DNA from: Roseomonas acroporae | GTDB taxonomy: Bacteria > Pseudomonadota > Alphaproteobacteria > Acetobacterales > Acetobacteraceae | Length of the DNA stretch: 43,659 nucleotides | Direction: 5' to 3' | Assembly: GCF_023223525.1 (NCBI RefSeq) | Contig: NZ_JALPRX010000036.1 | Span: 1 to 43,659 of the forward strand | Shown here: one piece after another, positions 1 through 11,026 of the stretch | Position numbering within the stretch: the first letter of the stretch is position 1 | How the letters are laid out: each line of letters begins with the position of its first letter | The notes under the pieces: model-generated | The model's database searches: none | What the model was told of the DNA's origin: nothing | What the model saw: the letters and a program-made list of their open reading frames with translations, nothing else | Made by a program: the position numbers and the translations under genes

Positions 1-1095
1 CAGGCCGTGTATGCCGATGCTGACCCCGACGCTGCCGGCCGCGCAGCCGGGGAAGGGAATCGCGATGGCGGCGATCAGCCGGGTCGCCAGTTGGGTGACC
101 GGCCTGGTCAGGCACTCCGGCGCCAGCACCACCGCGAATTCGTCGCCGCCGAGCCGGCCCGCGGCATACCCGTCCGGCAGGGCCTGCCGCAGGCGCCGCG
201 CCACCTCGACCAGCACCCTGTCACCCGCCTCGTGGCCATACAGGTCGTTGACCGACTTGAAGCCGTCGAGGTCGAGCAGCATCAGGCAGACCGGCGCGCC
301 GCTGGCGACCCGCTGCTCGAGCGCCTGCATGAAACCGGCACGGTTGAGCAGCTCGGTCAGCGCATCGTGATTGGCGCGATGGTGCATGCGCTGGGCGAAC
401 TCGGTGGCGCGGTCGCGGGCCGCGCCGAGGGAACGGGCCATGGCCGTGGCCTCGTTCTTCAGCCGGCTCAGCTCCCGGAAGCCGGCCTCGCTCCCCCACG
501 CGCTGCGCACCAGGGCAACCAGGTACAGCGCCACGGTCGCGGCGAGGGCGTTGCGGTCGAAGCCACCCGCGTACAGCAGGCAGCCGATCACCGACAGCAG
601 CGCCGGGACGATGAAGCTGATCGGAATGCGCGCCTGGGCGGCGCCGTACACCACCGCGCCGGCGGTGATGCCGCACACCACGACGAGGTAGAACGTCGCC
701 TGCGGCTCCGCGTAGCCGGCGCACAGCAGCGGCACCAGGGCCCAGGCCGTGCCAGACAGCGCGGCGGCCAGCAGGTGCAGGCGCTGGTGCGCCTCCACCG
801 CACGCGGCACCGCCTGCCGGGCATCCCGCGTATAACCCCCGCCGACGCGGTGCAGACGCGCGCCGCACAGGGCCATGCGGGCGAGGTTGATCGTGCTGGA
901 GCCGGCGTACCAGATCCCCCCTATCATGCCGTGGCCGTAGCGCAGCGCCACGACGAGTGCCGCGAAGCCGAGCAGCATGTTGACGGGAATGGCGTTCATG
1001 ACGCTGCGGCGGACGGAGGCGAGCTGATCCGCCCGCATCATCGATTCCGAATCCGAGCCGAATGGTCCTGCCGAGGTGACGCGCGCTTCAGACAT
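1..1095 (-). CDS. Membrane-anchored diguanylate cyclase (GGDEF), 3' end outside window
   Basis: Translating the minus strand from the ATG gives 365 codons with no stop before the left edge, so the protein is partial. The first ~200 residues hold several hydrophobic segments (for example around 36-52, 110-130 and 135-200) and look like a membrane sensor region of no family I recognise. A GGDEF domain follows: NHDALTELLNRAGF opens it, LLDLDGFKSVND carries the metal-binding Asp, and the signature GGDEF sits at residues 316-320. The family condenses two GTP to cyclic di-GMP at the inner membrane. I see no RxxD inhibitory site five residues before GGDEF, so product inhibition may be absent. An EAL domain beyond the edge cannot be excluded. 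Start choice: the ATG lies about 15 nt after a GGGAGGG stretch. Confidence 0.88.
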   Translation of the reverse strand, partial: MSEARVTSAGPFGSDSESMMRADQLASVRRSVMNAIPVNMLLGFAALVVALRYGHGMIGGIWYAGSSTINLARMALCGARLHRVGGGYTRDARQAVPRAVEAHQRLHLLAAALSGTAWALVPLLCAGYAEPQATFYLVVVCGITAGAVVYGAAQARIPISFIVPALLSVIGCLLYAGGFDRNALAATVALYLVALVRSAWGSEAGFRELSRLKNEATAMARSLGAARDRATEFAQRMHHRANHDALTELLNRAGFMQALEQRVASGAPVCLMLLDLDGFKSVNDLYGHEAGDRVLVEVARRLRQALPDGYAAGRLGGDEFAVVLAPECLTRPVTQLATRLIAAIAIPFPGCAAGSVGVSIGIHGL

Positions 1096-1245
1096 GAGCC
1101 GGTTATAGTCCCTCCCGCAAGGTGAGAATACCACCACTGCGCGCATCACCAATGATCGACAAATCCTTTCAGGCGAGTTCATGCCGGATGGTCGCCGCAC
1201 CCGGTGCGCACCCCACGACGAACACGCCTGCCCGCCGCCCGGTCC

Positions 1246-2022
1246 TCAGCCCCCGCCCAGCCGCCTCGCCTGCCGCGCCAGCTCGGCCACGCGCGGCCCG
1301 GCCTCGCGCAGCACGCGCTCGCGCGGCATCAGGAAGGCCGGCGCGCCGCAATTGAGCGCCAGCACCGTGCCGTCCGGCAGGGCGAAGGCGGCGCCGGCGG
1401 CGTGCACCTCGTTGTTCCAGTCGCCGACCGAGGTGACGAAGCCCAGCGCCGCGTGCATCTCCGCCGCCTCCGCCAGCCCGCGCCGCAGCGCCGGCCAGCG
1501 TTCCGGGAAGCGCGCGGCGAGCTGCGCCCCGATCTCGGCGCGTTCCTCGGGGGCGGCCAGGGCGTAGTAGGCGCGGCCCATGGCGGTGACGGCGAGCGGG
1601 ATGCGCGAGCCGACGCCGAGCTGCAACGCCACGGGCGAGAGCGGCGAGCAGTGCTCGACGTAGAGCATCGACAGCCGGTGCCGCCCGCCGAGCGAGACGC
1701 TGGCCTCCACCTGCGTGCTCAGGGCCTGCATCAGCGGCCGCAGCGCCACGCGCGCCGGCAGGGCGGCGAGCGCGGTCTGGCCCAGTGAGACGGTCGCCAG
1801 GCCCAGCCGGTACTTGTTGAAGCGCGGCACGTGGACGAGGTGCCCGAGCACGGTCAGCGTGTGGGTCAGGCGCGAGACGGTGGGCTTGGGCAGGCCGGTG
1901 CGTGCCGCCAGCTCCTGGTTGCCGAGCAGGTCGTCGCGCGCGGTGAAGGCGTGCAGGATGTCGAGGCCCCGGGCCAGGGCGGTGACGAATTGCCGGTCCT
2001 CGCCGCCCGCCGGGTCCGCCAT
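1246..2022 (-). CDS. IclR-family transcriptional regulator
   Basis: The 258-residue form starting MADPAGGED matches the usual IclR length. An N-terminal winged helix-turn-helix (FVTALARGLDILHAF ... NQELAARTGLPKPTVSRL) is followed by the effector-binding domain (SLGGRHRLSMLYVEH, AVTAMGRAYYA). Family members sense small organic acids or aromatic metabolites and often control the divergent operon. Here that is the beta-oxidation operon starting 345 bp away, so control of that operon is a strong inference. The frame stays open upstream to a GTG at 2277 and an ATG at 2178. The extra 85 residues are Arg/Ala/Pro-rich and include a 12-bp tandem repeat (2047-2082, encoding an AREP repeat), so I prefer the short form. 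The predicted promoter would allow the longer forms too. Confidence 0.85.
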   Translation of the reverse strand: MADPAGGEDRQFVTALARGLDILHAFTARDDLLGNQELAARTGLPKPTVSRLTHTLTVLGHLVHVPRFNKYRLGLATVSLGQTALAALPARVALRPLMQALSTQVEASVSLGGRHRLSMLYVEHCSPLSPVALQLGVGSRIPLAVTAMGRAYYALAAPEERAEIGAQLAARFPERWPALRRGLAEAAEMHAALGFVTSVGDWNNEVHAAGAAFALPDGTVLALNCGAPAFLMPRERVLREAGPRVAELARQARRLGGG

Positions 2023-2291
2023 CGGCGCCGGGACGCTCCCGCCAGGCTCCCTGGCCGGCTCCCTGGCCGGCTCCCTGGCCCCTTGGCGCGCCGCCTCGCG
2101 CCGGCGCCGCGGCGTGGCGGCGCTCCGGGGCGGCGCCGCCTCCTCATCCGTGCCAGCGCGTTGGCCGCCGCTCCGCATCGCCTGCCCCGTTCCCTGCCCT
2201 GGCCGCCCCGCCGCCCTACCTTCGTCCCGACCGCGCCGCCGCGCTTGACGCGGGGCCGGGGACTGCGTTAGCAGCACATCGAAACTGCAAA

Positions 2292-2320
2292 ATCCTATTC
2301 CGCATTGCGAAATCAGGCAA
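2292..2320 (-). promoter_or_regulatory. Predicted sigma70-like promoter of the IclR gene
   Basis: Read on the minus strand, TTGCCT (4/6 to TTGACA) and TAGGAT (4/6 to TATAAT) are separated by exactly 17 bp. The transcription start would fall near 2285, just before the most upstream GTG start of the regulator. The spacer is filled by a palindrome that could be the regulator's own operator. Confidence 0.45.
2297..2313. promoter_or_regulatory. Predicted IclR operator palindrome
   Basis: The 17-mer attccgcattgcgaaat is a palindrome around its central base with a single mismatched pair (arms ATTyCGCA / TGCGrAAT). It lies in the divergent intergenic region between the IclR gene and the beta-oxidation operon, inside the -35/-10 spacer of the predicted regulator promoter. 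IclR-type regulators bind palindromes of about this size. Binding by this regulator is inferred. Confidence 0.5.
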
Positions 2321-2366
2321 GCGGTCAGATGGCGGATGCCAGATGGCAGACGGAGGACGTTCGGAC

Positions 2367-4505
2367 ATGACGGCAGCGAACCCGGTAACCACGGCGCGCG
2401 AGGACGGCATCCTGGTGGCGCGCATCGCCAACCCGCCGGTGAACGCGCTGAGCGCGGCGGTGCGCGCCGGCCTGCTGGCGGCGGCGCGCGAGGCGGCGGC
2501 GGATGCCTCGGTCAAGGCGCTGGTGCTGGCCGCCGAGGGCCGCACCTTCATCGCCGGGGCCGACATCACCGAATTCGGCAAGCCGCCCGTGCCCCCCTCC
2601 CTGCCCGAGGTGATCGACGCGCTGGAGGCGCTCGACAAGCCGGTGGTGGCCGCGATCAACGGCGCCGCGCTGGGCGGCGGGCTGGAGGTGGCGCTGGGCT
2701 GCCACGCCCGCATCGCCGCCCCCGGCGCGAAGCTCGGCCTGCCCGAGGTGAAGCTCGGCATCCTGCCCGGCGCCGGCGGCACGCAGCGCCTGCCCCGGCT
2801 GATCGGCGCGGCGGCGGCGGCCAGGCTCGCCAGCGAGGGCGAGCCGGTGGACGCGGCGAAGGCGGCACAGCTCGGCATCGTCGACGCGGTGGCCGAGGGT
2901 GACCTGCTGGCGGCGGCCAAGGCGAAGGCGCTCGCGCTGGTCGGCACCGCGCCGCGCCGCGCCAGCGCCCTGACCGACAAGCTCACCCCGGCCACGCGCG
3001 AGGAATTCGAGCAGGCGGCGGCGGCCATCGCGAAGAAGGCGGGCGACAACCCGAGCGTCGCCGCCATCCTCGACTGCGTGCGCCTGACCTTCGACACCCC
3101 CTTCGCCCAGGGCATGGCGGCCGAGCGGGAGGCGTTCAAGCGCCTCGTCGCCGACGACCGCTCCAAGGCGATGCGCCACCTGTTCTTCGCCGAGCGCGAG
3201 AGCAGCCGCATCCCGGGCCAGCCCAAGGGCACCACGGCGCGGCCGGTGGCGAAGGCGGCGGTGATCGGCGCCGGCACGATGGGCGGCGGCATCGCCATGT
3301 GCTTCGCCAATGCCGGCATCCCGGTGACGGTGATCGAGACCAGCGAGGAAGGGCTGCAACGCGGCCTGGAGCGGGTCGGCCAGACCTACGACATCTCGGT
3401 CAAGCGCGGCAGCCTCAAGCCCGAGGAGCGCGAGCGCCGCATGGGCCGCATCACCGGCAAGGTGGGGCTGGAGGCGGCCGCCGACGCCGACATCGTGATC
3501 GAGGCGGCCTTCGAGGAGATGGGCGTCAAGAAGGACATCTTCGGCACGCTCGACCGCGTGGCCAAGCCCGGCGCGGTGCTGGCCACCAACACCTCCTACC
3601 TGAACGTGGACGAGATCGCCGCCGCCACGAGCCGCCCCGGCGACGTGCTCGGCATGCACTTCTTCTCGCCCGCCAACGTGATGAAGCTGCTGGAGGTGGT
3701 GCGCGCGGAGAAGACCTCGCCGGACGCGCTGGCGACGGCGGTCGAGATCGGCCGCAAGCTCGCCAAGGTGCCGGTCACGGTCGGCGTCTGCTTCGGCTTC
3801 GTCGGCAACCGCATGCTCTCGAAGCGCACCGCCGAGGTGGAGCGGCTGCTGCTGGAAGGCGCCTCTCCTTCCGACATCGACGCAGCGCTCGCCGCCTTCG
3901 GCTTCCGCATGGGCGCCTGCGCCATGGGCGACCTCGCCGGGCTCGACATCGGCTGGCGCATCCGCAAGGCGACCGGCAAGAAGGCCCCGGTGGCGGACGC
4001 GCTGTGCGAGGCCGGCCGCCTCGGCCAGAAGACCGGCGCCGGCTACTACCGCTACGAGAAGGGCGACCGCACCCCGCACCCGGACCCGGCGGTGACGGCG
4101 ATCATCGAGAAGCTCGCCGCCGAGCGCGGCATCACCCGCCGCGCGATCCCGCAGCAGGAGCTGATCGAGCGCCTCGTCTTCCCGATGATCAACGAGGGCG
4201 CCCGCATCCTGGAGGAGGGCGTCGCCTACCGCCCCGGCGACATCGACGTGATCTGGCTCTACGGCTACAATTGGCCGGCGCAGAATGGCGGCCCGATGTT
4301 CTATGCCGGCCTCGCCGGCCTGCCGCACATCGTCGAGCGGCTGGACCGCTTCGCCGAGCAGACCGGCGACGAGAGCCTGCGCCCGGCGGCGCTGCTGCGT
4401 CGCCTGGCCGCCGAGGGCCGCAGCTTCGCGGACCTGAAGGAATCCGACGTGGCGGCCCTCTCGGCCGGCGCCGCGCCGGCGAAGGCCCCGGCGGCCGGCG
4501 CCTGA
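2367..4505 (+). CDS. pimF: Enoyl-CoA hydratase / 3-hydroxyacyl-CoA dehydrogenase fusion (PimF/FadJ type)
   Basis: This 712-residue bifunctional enzyme hydrates 2-enoyl-CoA and oxidises the L-3-hydroxyacyl-CoA with NAD. The N-terminal crotonase domain (about 5-190) has both catalytic glutamates, E107 in [10 protein letters not shown] and E127 in [16 protein letters not shown]. The dehydrogenase part has the Rossmann motif [10 protein letters not shown] (299-308) and the catalytic His431 in [12 protein letters not shown], then two C-terminal helical 3HCDH repeats. The ATG is chosen because GGAGG lies 10 nt upstream; an in-frame ATG at 2343 has no such site. It is the first gene of a tight operon (CoA ligase 2 nt downstream). 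The order hydratase/dehydrogenase, ligase, thiolase and two dehydrogenases matches pimFABCD, which suggests dicarboxylate or medium-chain acyl substrates. A general fatty-acid role is also possible. Confidence 0.92.
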   Translation: MTAANPVTTAREDGILVARIANPPVNALSAAVRAGLLAAAREAAADASVKALVLAAEGRTFIAGADITEFGKPPVPPSLPEVIDALEALDKPVVAAINGAALGGGLEVALGCHARIAAPGAKLGLPEVKLGILPGAGGTQRLPRLIGAAAAARLASEGEPVDAAKAAQLGIVDAVAEGDLLAAAKAKALALVGTAPRRASALTDKLTPATREEFEQAAAAIAKKAGDNPSVAAILDCVRLTFDTPFAQGMAAEREAFKRLVADDRSKAMRHLFFAERESSRIPGQPKGTTARPVAKAAVIGAGTMGGGIAMCFANAGIPVTVIETSEEGLQRGLERVGQTYDISVKRGSLKPEERERRMGRITGKVGLEAAADADIVIEAAFEEMGVKKDIFGTLDRVAKPGAVLATNTSYLNVDEIAAATSRPGDVLGMHFFSPANVMKLLEVVRAEKTSPDALATAVEIGRKLAKVPVTVGVCFGFVGNRMLSKRTAEVERLLLEGASPSDIDAALAAFGFRMGACAMGDLAGLDIGWRIRKATGKKAPVADALCEAGRLGQKTGAGYYRYEKGDRTPHPDPAVTAIIEKLAAERGITRRAIPQQELIERLVFPMINEGARILEEGVAYRPGDIDVIWLYGYNWPAQNGGPMFYAGLAGLPHIVERLDRFAEQTGDESLRPAALLRRLAAEGRSFADLKESDVAALSAGAAPAKAPAAGA

Positions 4506-4507
4506 GC

Positions 4508-6262
4508 ATGACCGCCGAGGCGGCCGGCGCCGTGGCGCCGGCCCACCCATCCGACACACCTTGGCGCGCCGCCTTCCCCGAGGCGGCCGACTGGGACGCG
4601 CCCCTGCCCGAAGGCACCGTGCCGGCGCTGCTGGACGCGGCGGTGGCGCGCTGGGCCGACCGCCCGGCGATCGAGTTCCGCGACCGCACCATCGGCTACC
4701 GCGAACTCGGCGCCATGGCCGACGGGCTCGCCGCCGGGCTGCTGGCCGAGGGCATCGGGCCGGGCGACGCGGTGGGGCTGCTGCTGCCCAACACGCCCTG
4801 GCACCCGGTCTGCTTCTTCGCCGTGGCGCGCACCGGGGCGCGGGTGGTGCATCTCAGCCCGATGGATGCCCCGCGCGAGCTGGCGCACAAGCTGCGCGAC
4901 AGCGGCGCGCGGCTGGTGCTGACCACCGACCTGCCGGGCATCCTGCCGACCGCGCTGCGCCTGCTCGGCGAGGGCGCGGCCGAGCGCGTGCTGGTCGGCG
5001 CCGATGCGCGCTGGGGCGCCTCCGGCCTGCCGGCGCAGGACGTGCCCTGGAGCGACCGGCTCCGCCCGCTCGACCCGCTGCTGCAGACGCCCCCGCCCGC
5101 CGCCTGGCCCGCCGTCTCGCCCGGGGACGTGCTGCTGCTGCAATACACCGGCGGCACCACCGGCCTGCCCAAGGGCGCGATGCTGACGCATGGCAACCTG
5201 ACCGCGGCCATCGCCATCTACCGCGCCTGGCGCGACGGCGTGCCGGCGGCCGACCTGCCGCGCCGGGTGATCGCGGTGCTGCCGCTGTTCCACATCTTCG
5301 CGCTGACCACCATCCTGCTGCGCGGCGTCGCGGACGGGCACGAACTGCTGCTGCGCACCCGCTTCGACGTGCCGACCCTGCTGCGCGACATCGCGGAGAA
5401 GCGCGCCACGGACTTCGCCGGCGTGCCCACCATGTGGACCGCGCTGGTGCAGCACCCCGAGGCGGCCGGCTGCGACTTCTCCTCGCTGCGCTCGGCCACC
5501 TCCGGCGGCGCGCCCATGCCCTTCGAGATCGAGCGGCGGGCCGAGGCGCTGGTCGGGCTGCGGCTGCGCGGCGGCTGGGGCATGACCGAGACGGCGCCGG
5601 CCGGCAGCCGCATCCCGCTCGGCGCGGCGCCGCGCCCCGGGCTGATCGGCATCCCGCTGCCGGGGATCGAGCTGCGCGTCGTCTCGCTCGACGAGCCGCG
5701 CCGCGTGCTGCCGCCGGGCGAGAGCGGCGAGATCGCGATACGCGGCCCCAACGTCTTCAAGGGCTACTGGAACCGGCCGGAGGAGACCCGCGCCGCCTTC
5801 GCCGACGGCTTCTTCCTGACCGGCGACATCGGCGCGATGGACGCGCAGGGGGTGTTCACCCTGCACGACCGGCGCAAGAACATGATCATCTCCAGCGGCT
5901 TCAACGTCTACCCGGCCGCCGTCGAGGGGGCGATCCACGAGCATCCGGACGTGGCCGAGGTGGTGGTGATCGGCGTGCCCGACGCCTATCGTGGGCAGGC
6001 GGCCAAGGCCTTCGTCGTGCCGCGCCCCGGCGCCCCGGCGATGACGCTGGAATCGCTGCGCGAATTCCTGACCGACCGGCTGGGCCGGCACGAGATGCCG
6101 GCGGCGCTGGAGATCCGGGACTCGCTGCCGCGCTCGCCGGCCGGCAAGCTGCTGGCGCGGGTGCTGCTCGAGGAGGAGCGCGCCCGGGCGGAAGCCACCA
6201 TGGGCACCGACGAGGCCGGCGCGACGCCGGAACAGGACAAGAGGGAGGGAACGGCACCATGA
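4508..6262 (+). CDS. pimA: Acyl-CoA ligase, AMP-forming (PimA-like)
   Basis: A 584-residue ANL-superfamily enzyme that activates a carboxylic acid to its CoA thioester through an acyl-adenylate. Visible motifs are the phosphate-binding loop [11 protein letters not shown] (213-223), GWGMTETAP, the ribose-binding Asp in [10 protein letters not shown], the hinge [15 protein letters not shown], and the catalytic lysine K547 in RSPAGKLL. It starts 2 nt after the stop of the hydratase/dehydrogenase gene, and its stop overlaps the thiolase start as ATGA, so translation is probably coupled. Context suggests it activates the same acids that the downstream dehydrogenase pair oxidises. Chain length or a dicarboxylate preference cannot be read from the sequence. 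Confidence 0.9.
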   Translation: MTAEAAGAVAPAHPSDTPWRAAFPEAADWDAPLPEGTVPALLDAAVARWADRPAIEFRDRTIGYRELGAMADGLAAGLLAEGIGPGDAVGLLLPNTPWHPVCFFAVARTGARVVHLSPMDAPRELAHKLRDSGARLVLTTDLPGILPTALRLLGEGAAERVLVGADARWGASGLPAQDVPWSDRLRPLDPLLQTPPPAAWPAVSPGDVLLLQYTGGTTGLPKGAMLTHGNLTAAIAIYRAWRDGVPAADLPRRVIAVLPLFHIFALTTILLRGVADGHELLLRTRFDVPTLLRDIAEKRATDFAGVPTMWTALVQHPEAAGCDFSSLRSATSGGAPMPFEIERRAEALVGLRLRGGWGMTETAPAGSRIPLGAAPRPGLIGIPLPGIELRVVSLDEPRRVLPPGESGEIAIRGPNVFKGYWNRPEETRAAFADGFFLTGDIGAMDAQGVFTLHDRRKNMIISSGFNVYPAAVEGAIHEHPDVAEVVVIGVPDAYRGQAAKAFVVPRPGAPAMTLESLREFLTDRLGRHEMPAALEIRDSLPRSPAGKLLARVLLEEERARAEATMGTDEAGATPEQDKREGTAP

Positions 6263-7437
6263 CCGAGGCCGTCATCGTCAGCACCGCGCGCACGCCGATC
6301 GGCAAGGCGTTCCGCGGCGGGCTCAACATCACCCACGGCGCCGAGATGGGCGCGCACGTGATCGGCGCGGCGCTGGAGCGCGCCGGCGTCGAGAAGGAGG
6401 CGGTGGAGGAGGTGATCCTCGGCTGCGGCTTCCCGGAGGGCGCCACCGGCTACAACATCGCCCGCGCCTCGGCGATCCGCGCCGGCGTGCCGGTCGCCGC
6501 CTCGGCGCAGGTGGTGGCGCGCTTCTGCGCCTCCGGGCTGGAGGCGATCGGCGCCGCCGCCAAGCGCATCCTGGTCGACCAGGTGCCGGTGGCGGTCGCG
6601 GGCGGGCTGGAATCGATCAGCCTCGTCTCGCCCTCGATGAACAAGACCGGGCTGCGCGACGCCTGGATCGAGCAGCACGTCCCGGCCGTCTACATGCCGA
6701 TGATCGAGACGGCCGACATCGTCGCCGAGCGCTACGGCATCAGCCGCGAGGCGCAGGACGAGTTCGCGGTGGAGAGCCAGCGCCGCACCGCCGCCGCGCA
6801 GCAGGCCCGCCGCTTCGACGACGAGATCGTGCCGATCACCACCACCTGGGCGGTCACCGACAAGGCCACCGGCGAGACGCGGCGGGAGACGATCACCATC
6901 GCCCGCGACGAGGGCAACCGGCCGGAGACCAACTACGAGGGCCTGGCCAGGCTCAAGCCGGTGCGCGAGGGCGGCTTCGTCACCGCCGGCAATGCCAGCC
7001 AGCTTTCCGACGGCGCCTCGGCCTGCGTGCTGATGTCGTCCGAGGAGGCGGCGCGGCGCGGGCTCACGCCGCTCGGCGTGTTCCGCTCCCTCGCCGTCGC
7101 CGGCTGCGGGCCGGAGGAGATGGGCATCGGCCCGGTGCTCGCCGTGCCGCGCCTGCTGGAGCGCAACGGGCTGCGGGTCGAGGACATCGACCTGTGGGAG
7201 ATGAACGAGGCCTTCGCCTCGCAGGCGCTGTACTGCCGCGACCGGCTGGGCATCCCGTCCGAGCGGCTGAACGTGAACGGCGGCGCCATCAGCATCGGCC
7301 ATCCCTACGGCATGAGCGGCGCGCGCCTGGTCGGCCACGCCCTGCTGGAGGGCCGGCGGCGCGGCGCGAAGCGTGCCGTGGTGACGATGTGCGTGGCCGG
7401 CGGCATGGGTGCCGCAGGTCTCTTGGAAATCAACTGA
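6259..7437 (+). CDS. pimB: Thiolase (3-ketoacyl-CoA thiolase, PimB-like)
   Basis: A 392-residue thiolase, the normal family length, which cleaves 3-ketoacyl-CoA with CoA to release acetyl-CoA. The nucleophile is Cys90 in [10 protein letters not shown]. The other active-site residues are His348 in [10 protein letters not shown] and Cys378 in [13 protein letters not shown]. The NEAF motif (EMNEAFASQ) is also present. The gene starts within the stop codon of the ligase gene (ATGA overlap), and the first acyl-CoA dehydrogenase follows after 17 nt. It completes the beta-oxidation cycle encoded by this operon. Confidence 0.93.
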   Translation: MTEAVIVSTARTPIGKAFRGGLNITHGAEMGAHVIGAALERAGVEKEAVEEVILGCGFPEGATGYNIARASAIRAGVPVAASAQVVARFCASGLEAIGAAAKRILVDQVPVAVAGGLESISLVSPSMNKTGLRDAWIEQHVPAVYMPMIETADIVAERYGISREAQDEFAVESQRRTAAAQQARRFDDEIVPITTTWAVTDKATGETRRETITIARDEGNRPETNYEGLARLKPVREGGFVTAGNASQLSDGASACVLMSSEEAARRGLTPLGVFRSLAVAGCGPEEMGIGPVLAVPRLLERNGLRVEDIDLWEMNEAFASQALYCRDRLGIPSERLNVNGGAISIGHPYGMSGARLVGHALLEGRRRGAKRAVVTMCVAGGMGAAGLLEIN

Positions 7438-7454
7438 GCAGGAGGAAGCGCCCC

Positions 7455-8654
<1,200 letters not shown>

Positions 8655-8667
8655 GGGGGAACGTCAC

Positions 8668-9822
8668 GTGGATTTCGACCTGACCGACGAGCAGCGCCTC
8701 CTCAAGGACAGCGTGGACCGCATGATCGAGGACGCCTACGGCGACTTCGAGAAGCGCAAGGCCTACCGCGCCGAGCCGCTCGGCTGGAGCGAGGCGCTGT
8801 GGAAGCAGTACGCCGAGCTCGGCCTGCTCGGCCTGCCCTTCGAGGAGCGGCACGGCGGCTTCGGCGGCGGCGCCGTCGAGACGATGATCGTGATGGAGGC
8901 GCTCGGGCGCGGCCTCGCGGTCGAGCCCTACCTCGCCACCGTCATCCTGGGCGGCGGCTTCCTGCGCCATGGCGGCTCGGAGGCGCAGCAGGACACCTTC
9001 ATCCCGCGCATCGCCGAGGGCACGCTGCGCCTCGCCTTCGCCCAGACCGAGCGCCAGGCGCGCTACGACCTGTTCGACATCGCGACGACCGCGAAGCGCG
9101 AAGGCGACGGCTTCGTCATCGACGGCGAGAAGGGCGTGGTGCTGCACGGCGATTCCGCCGACATGCTGGTGGTCAGCGCCCGCACCTCCGGCAGCCGGCG
9201 GGACCGCGAGGGCATCACCCTGTTCCTCGTTCCCGCCGACGCCGCCGGCGTCACCCGCACCGGCTACCCGACGCAGGACGGGCTGCGCGGCGCCGAGATC
9301 GCCTTCTCCAACGTGCGCGTCGGCCAGGACGCGGTGCTGGGCGAGATCGGCCAGGGCCTGCCCCTGATCGAGCGCGTGGTGGACGAGGCGCTGGCCGCCG
9401 TCTCGGCCGAGGCCGTCGGCGCGATGGACGCGCTCCAGACCACGACCGTGGACTACCTCAAGACCCGCCAGCAATTCGGCACCACCATCGGCAGCTTCCA
9501 GGCGCTCCAGCACCGCGCCGCCGACATGCTGGTGGCGCTGGAGCAGGCCCGTTCCATGGCGATGTACGCCGCCATGATGTCGGAGGCCGCCGATCCGCGC
9601 GAGCGCCGCGCCGCCGTCGCCGCCGCCAAGGTGCAGATCAACGACAGCGGCCGCTTCGTCGGCGAGCAGTCGGTGCAGCTGCACGGCGGCATCGCCATGA
9701 CGATGGAGTACAAGGCCGGCCACTACTTCAAGCGGCTGACCATGATCGAGAACCTGTTCGGCGACACCGAGTACCAGCTTCGCGCCGTCGCCGAGGCCGA
9801 GGACGTGCTGGTGGCCGACTGA
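8668..9822 (+). CDS. pimD: Acyl-CoA dehydrogenase, small-subunit type (PimD-like)
   Basis: This 384-residue member of the acyl-CoA dehydrogenase superfamily is the probable partner of the preceding gene. It keeps the three-domain layout (helical N-terminus from DFDLTDEQRLLKDSV, beta domain with LRLAFAQTERQ, C-terminal helices with TRQQFGTTIGSFQALQHRAADM and VQLHGGIAMTMEY) but lacks the YEG/YGG..EIQR C-terminal signature. This suggests a structural or asymmetric subunit role. The GTG start is preceded by GAGGGGGA 7 nt upstream and lies 13 nt after the stop of the larger dehydrogenase gene. A strong hairpin follows the stop. Confidence 0.9.
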   Translation: MDFDLTDEQRLLKDSVDRMIEDAYGDFEKRKAYRAEPLGWSEALWKQYAELGLLGLPFEERHGGFGGGAVETMIVMEALGRGLAVEPYLATVILGGGFLRHGGSEAQQDTFIPRIAEGTLRLAFAQTERQARYDLFDIATTAKREGDGFVIDGEKGVVLHGDSADMLVVSARTSGSRRDREGITLFLVPADAAGVTRTGYPTQDGLRGAEIAFSNVRVGQDAVLGEIGQGLPLIERVVDEALAAVSAEAVGAMDALQTTTVDYLKTRQQFGTTIGSFQALQHRAADMLVALEQARSMAMYAAMMSEAADPRERRAAVAAAKVQINDSGRFVGEQSVQLHGGIAMTMEYKAGHYFKRLTMIENLFGDTEYQLRAVAEAEDVLVAD

Positions 9823-9834
9823 GCCAGCCGACCG

Positions 9835-9863
9835 CCGGCGCCGGGGCGCATGCCCGGCGCCGG
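9835..9863 (+). terminator. Strong hairpin after the beta-oxidation operon
   Basis: CCGGCGCCGGG and CCCGGCGCCGG form a perfect 11-bp stem with a 7-nt loop 12 nt after the small dehydrogenase stop codon. There is no U-tract, so it may be a Rho-independent-like terminator of a GC-rich genome or a processing/attenuation site before the receptor gene that follows. Confidence 0.4.
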
Positions 9864-9916
9864 CCGCCCGCCCAACGAGACGCGGCGACAGACCGCGCCC
9901 GAACGAGGAATGCTCC

Positions 9917-10885
9917 GTGATCGACACCAGCCGCCGCGCCGCGCTCCTCGGCGCGGGCGCCGCCCTGCTCGCGCGCCCCGCCCTGTCCCAGGGCCGGTTT
10001 CCCGACCGGCCGATCCGCGTCATCGTGCCCTGGCCCGCGGGGGGCGCTTCCGACGCGACGATGCGCGTCCTCGGCGAGCAGGCCGGGAAGCGGCTCGGCC
10101 AGCCGATCGTGGTGGAGAACAAGCCGGGCGCCTCCGGCACGCTCGGCGCGCAGCAGCTCGCCAACGCGACACGGCCGGACGGCTACACGCTCGGCCAGAT
10201 GCCCACCTCGATCTTCCGCATCCCCGTCATGTCGGCCCGCCCGGCCTACGACCCGGTGAACGACTTCACCTGGATCATCCGGCTGCTCGGCTACAGCTTC
10301 GGCGTGGTGGTGCGCGGCGACGCGCCGTGGAAGACCTTCCAGGAATTCCTGGCCTACGCCCGCGCGCATCCGGGCGAGGTCACCTACGGCACGCCGGGCG
10401 TCGCGACGCTCGACGTCACCATGGAGCGCATCGCCCTGGAAGCCGGCGGCATACGCTGGGTGCACGTGCCGTTCCGCGGCGCCGCCGACAACCTGCAGTC
10501 GCTGCTCTCCGGCAACACCACCTGCGCGGCGGAGAGCAGCGGCTGGGCGGACCTGGTGCAGGACGGCCGGCTGCGCCTGCTGGTCACCTGGGGCGAGCAG
10601 CGGATGAAGCGCTTCCCCGACGTGCCGACGCTGCGCGAGGTCGGCATCGACATCGTGGCCCCCTCCCCGATCGGCCTCGCCGGGCCGAAGGGCATGGACC
10701 CGGCGGTGGTGCGCATCCTGCACGACGCCTTCAAGGAGGCGCTGTTCGATCCCGCCACCCTCGCCGTCGCCGAGCGCTACGACATGCCGGTGATGTACGC
10801 CGACAGCGAGGGCTACGCGACCTTCGCGCGGGAATACTACGAGCAGGACAGCGCGATGGTGCGGCGCATGGGGCTGCGCCTCTGA
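9917..10885 (+). CDS. Bug-family tripartite tricarboxylate transporter receptor
   Basis: A 322-residue periplasmic binding protein. The N-terminus MIDTSRRAALLGAGAALLA resembles a twin-arginine or Sec signal, cleaved near ALSQG. Family marks are FPDRPIRVIVPWPAGG, IVVENKPGASGTLG and VPFRGAADNLQSLLSG. Bug proteins bind carboxylates such as dicarboxylates, citrate or aromatic acids and deliver them to TctAB permeases. No tctA or tctB lies in the window, so this is an orphan receptor. The GTG start lies 94 nt after the dehydrogenase gene on the same strand, suggesting a link between acid uptake and the beta-oxidation operon. Confidence 0.9.
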   Translation: MIDTSRRAALLGAGAALLARPALSQGRFPDRPIRVIVPWPAGGASDATMRVLGEQAGKRLGQPIVVENKPGASGTLGAQQLANATRPDGYTLGQMPTSIFRIPVMSARPAYDPVNDFTWIIRLLGYSFGVVVRGDAPWKTFQEFLAYARAHPGEVTYGTPGVATLDVTMERIALEAGGIRWVHVPFRGAADNLQSLLSGNTTCAAESSGWADLVQDGRLRLLVTWGEQRMKRFPDVPTLREVGIDIVAPSPIGLAGPKGMDPAVVRILHDAFKEALFDPATLAVAERYDMPVMYADSEGYATFAREYYEQDSAMVRRMGLRL

Positions 10886-10886
10886 A

Positions 10887-10909
10887 GGCCGGCCCCGCCA
10901 TCGCCGGCC
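10887..10909 (+). terminator. Hairpin downstream of Bug receptor gene
   Basis: GGCCGGC and GCCGGCC pair around a 9-nt loop directly after the stop codon. No U-tract is present, so this is a tentative terminator. Confidence 0.3.
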
Positions 10910-11026
10910 GGCGCCACGGCCCGGGACGGCGGGTGACGGCGGCGGGTGGTTCCGCTCGCCGGCGATCCGCCCTACCCTCCCGCCGGACGGGCCGCCAAAG
11001 GCCCGCGAACCGGGAGGATGTCCAGG

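Noticed and set aside
2023-2277. 85-aa N-terminal extension of the IclR regulator
   Set aside because: Composed of Arg/Ala/Pro/Glu with a 12-bp tandem repeat and no counterpart in the family; left open because the predicted promoter would permit it.
2325-4559. 744-aa minus-strand open frame opposite the hydratase/dehydrogenase gene (and similar long antisense frames such as 16581-19409 and 9728-12238)
   Set aside because: Arg/Ala/Gly/His-rich sequences without domains, opposite genes with complete motifs; long antisense frames are expected at this GC content.
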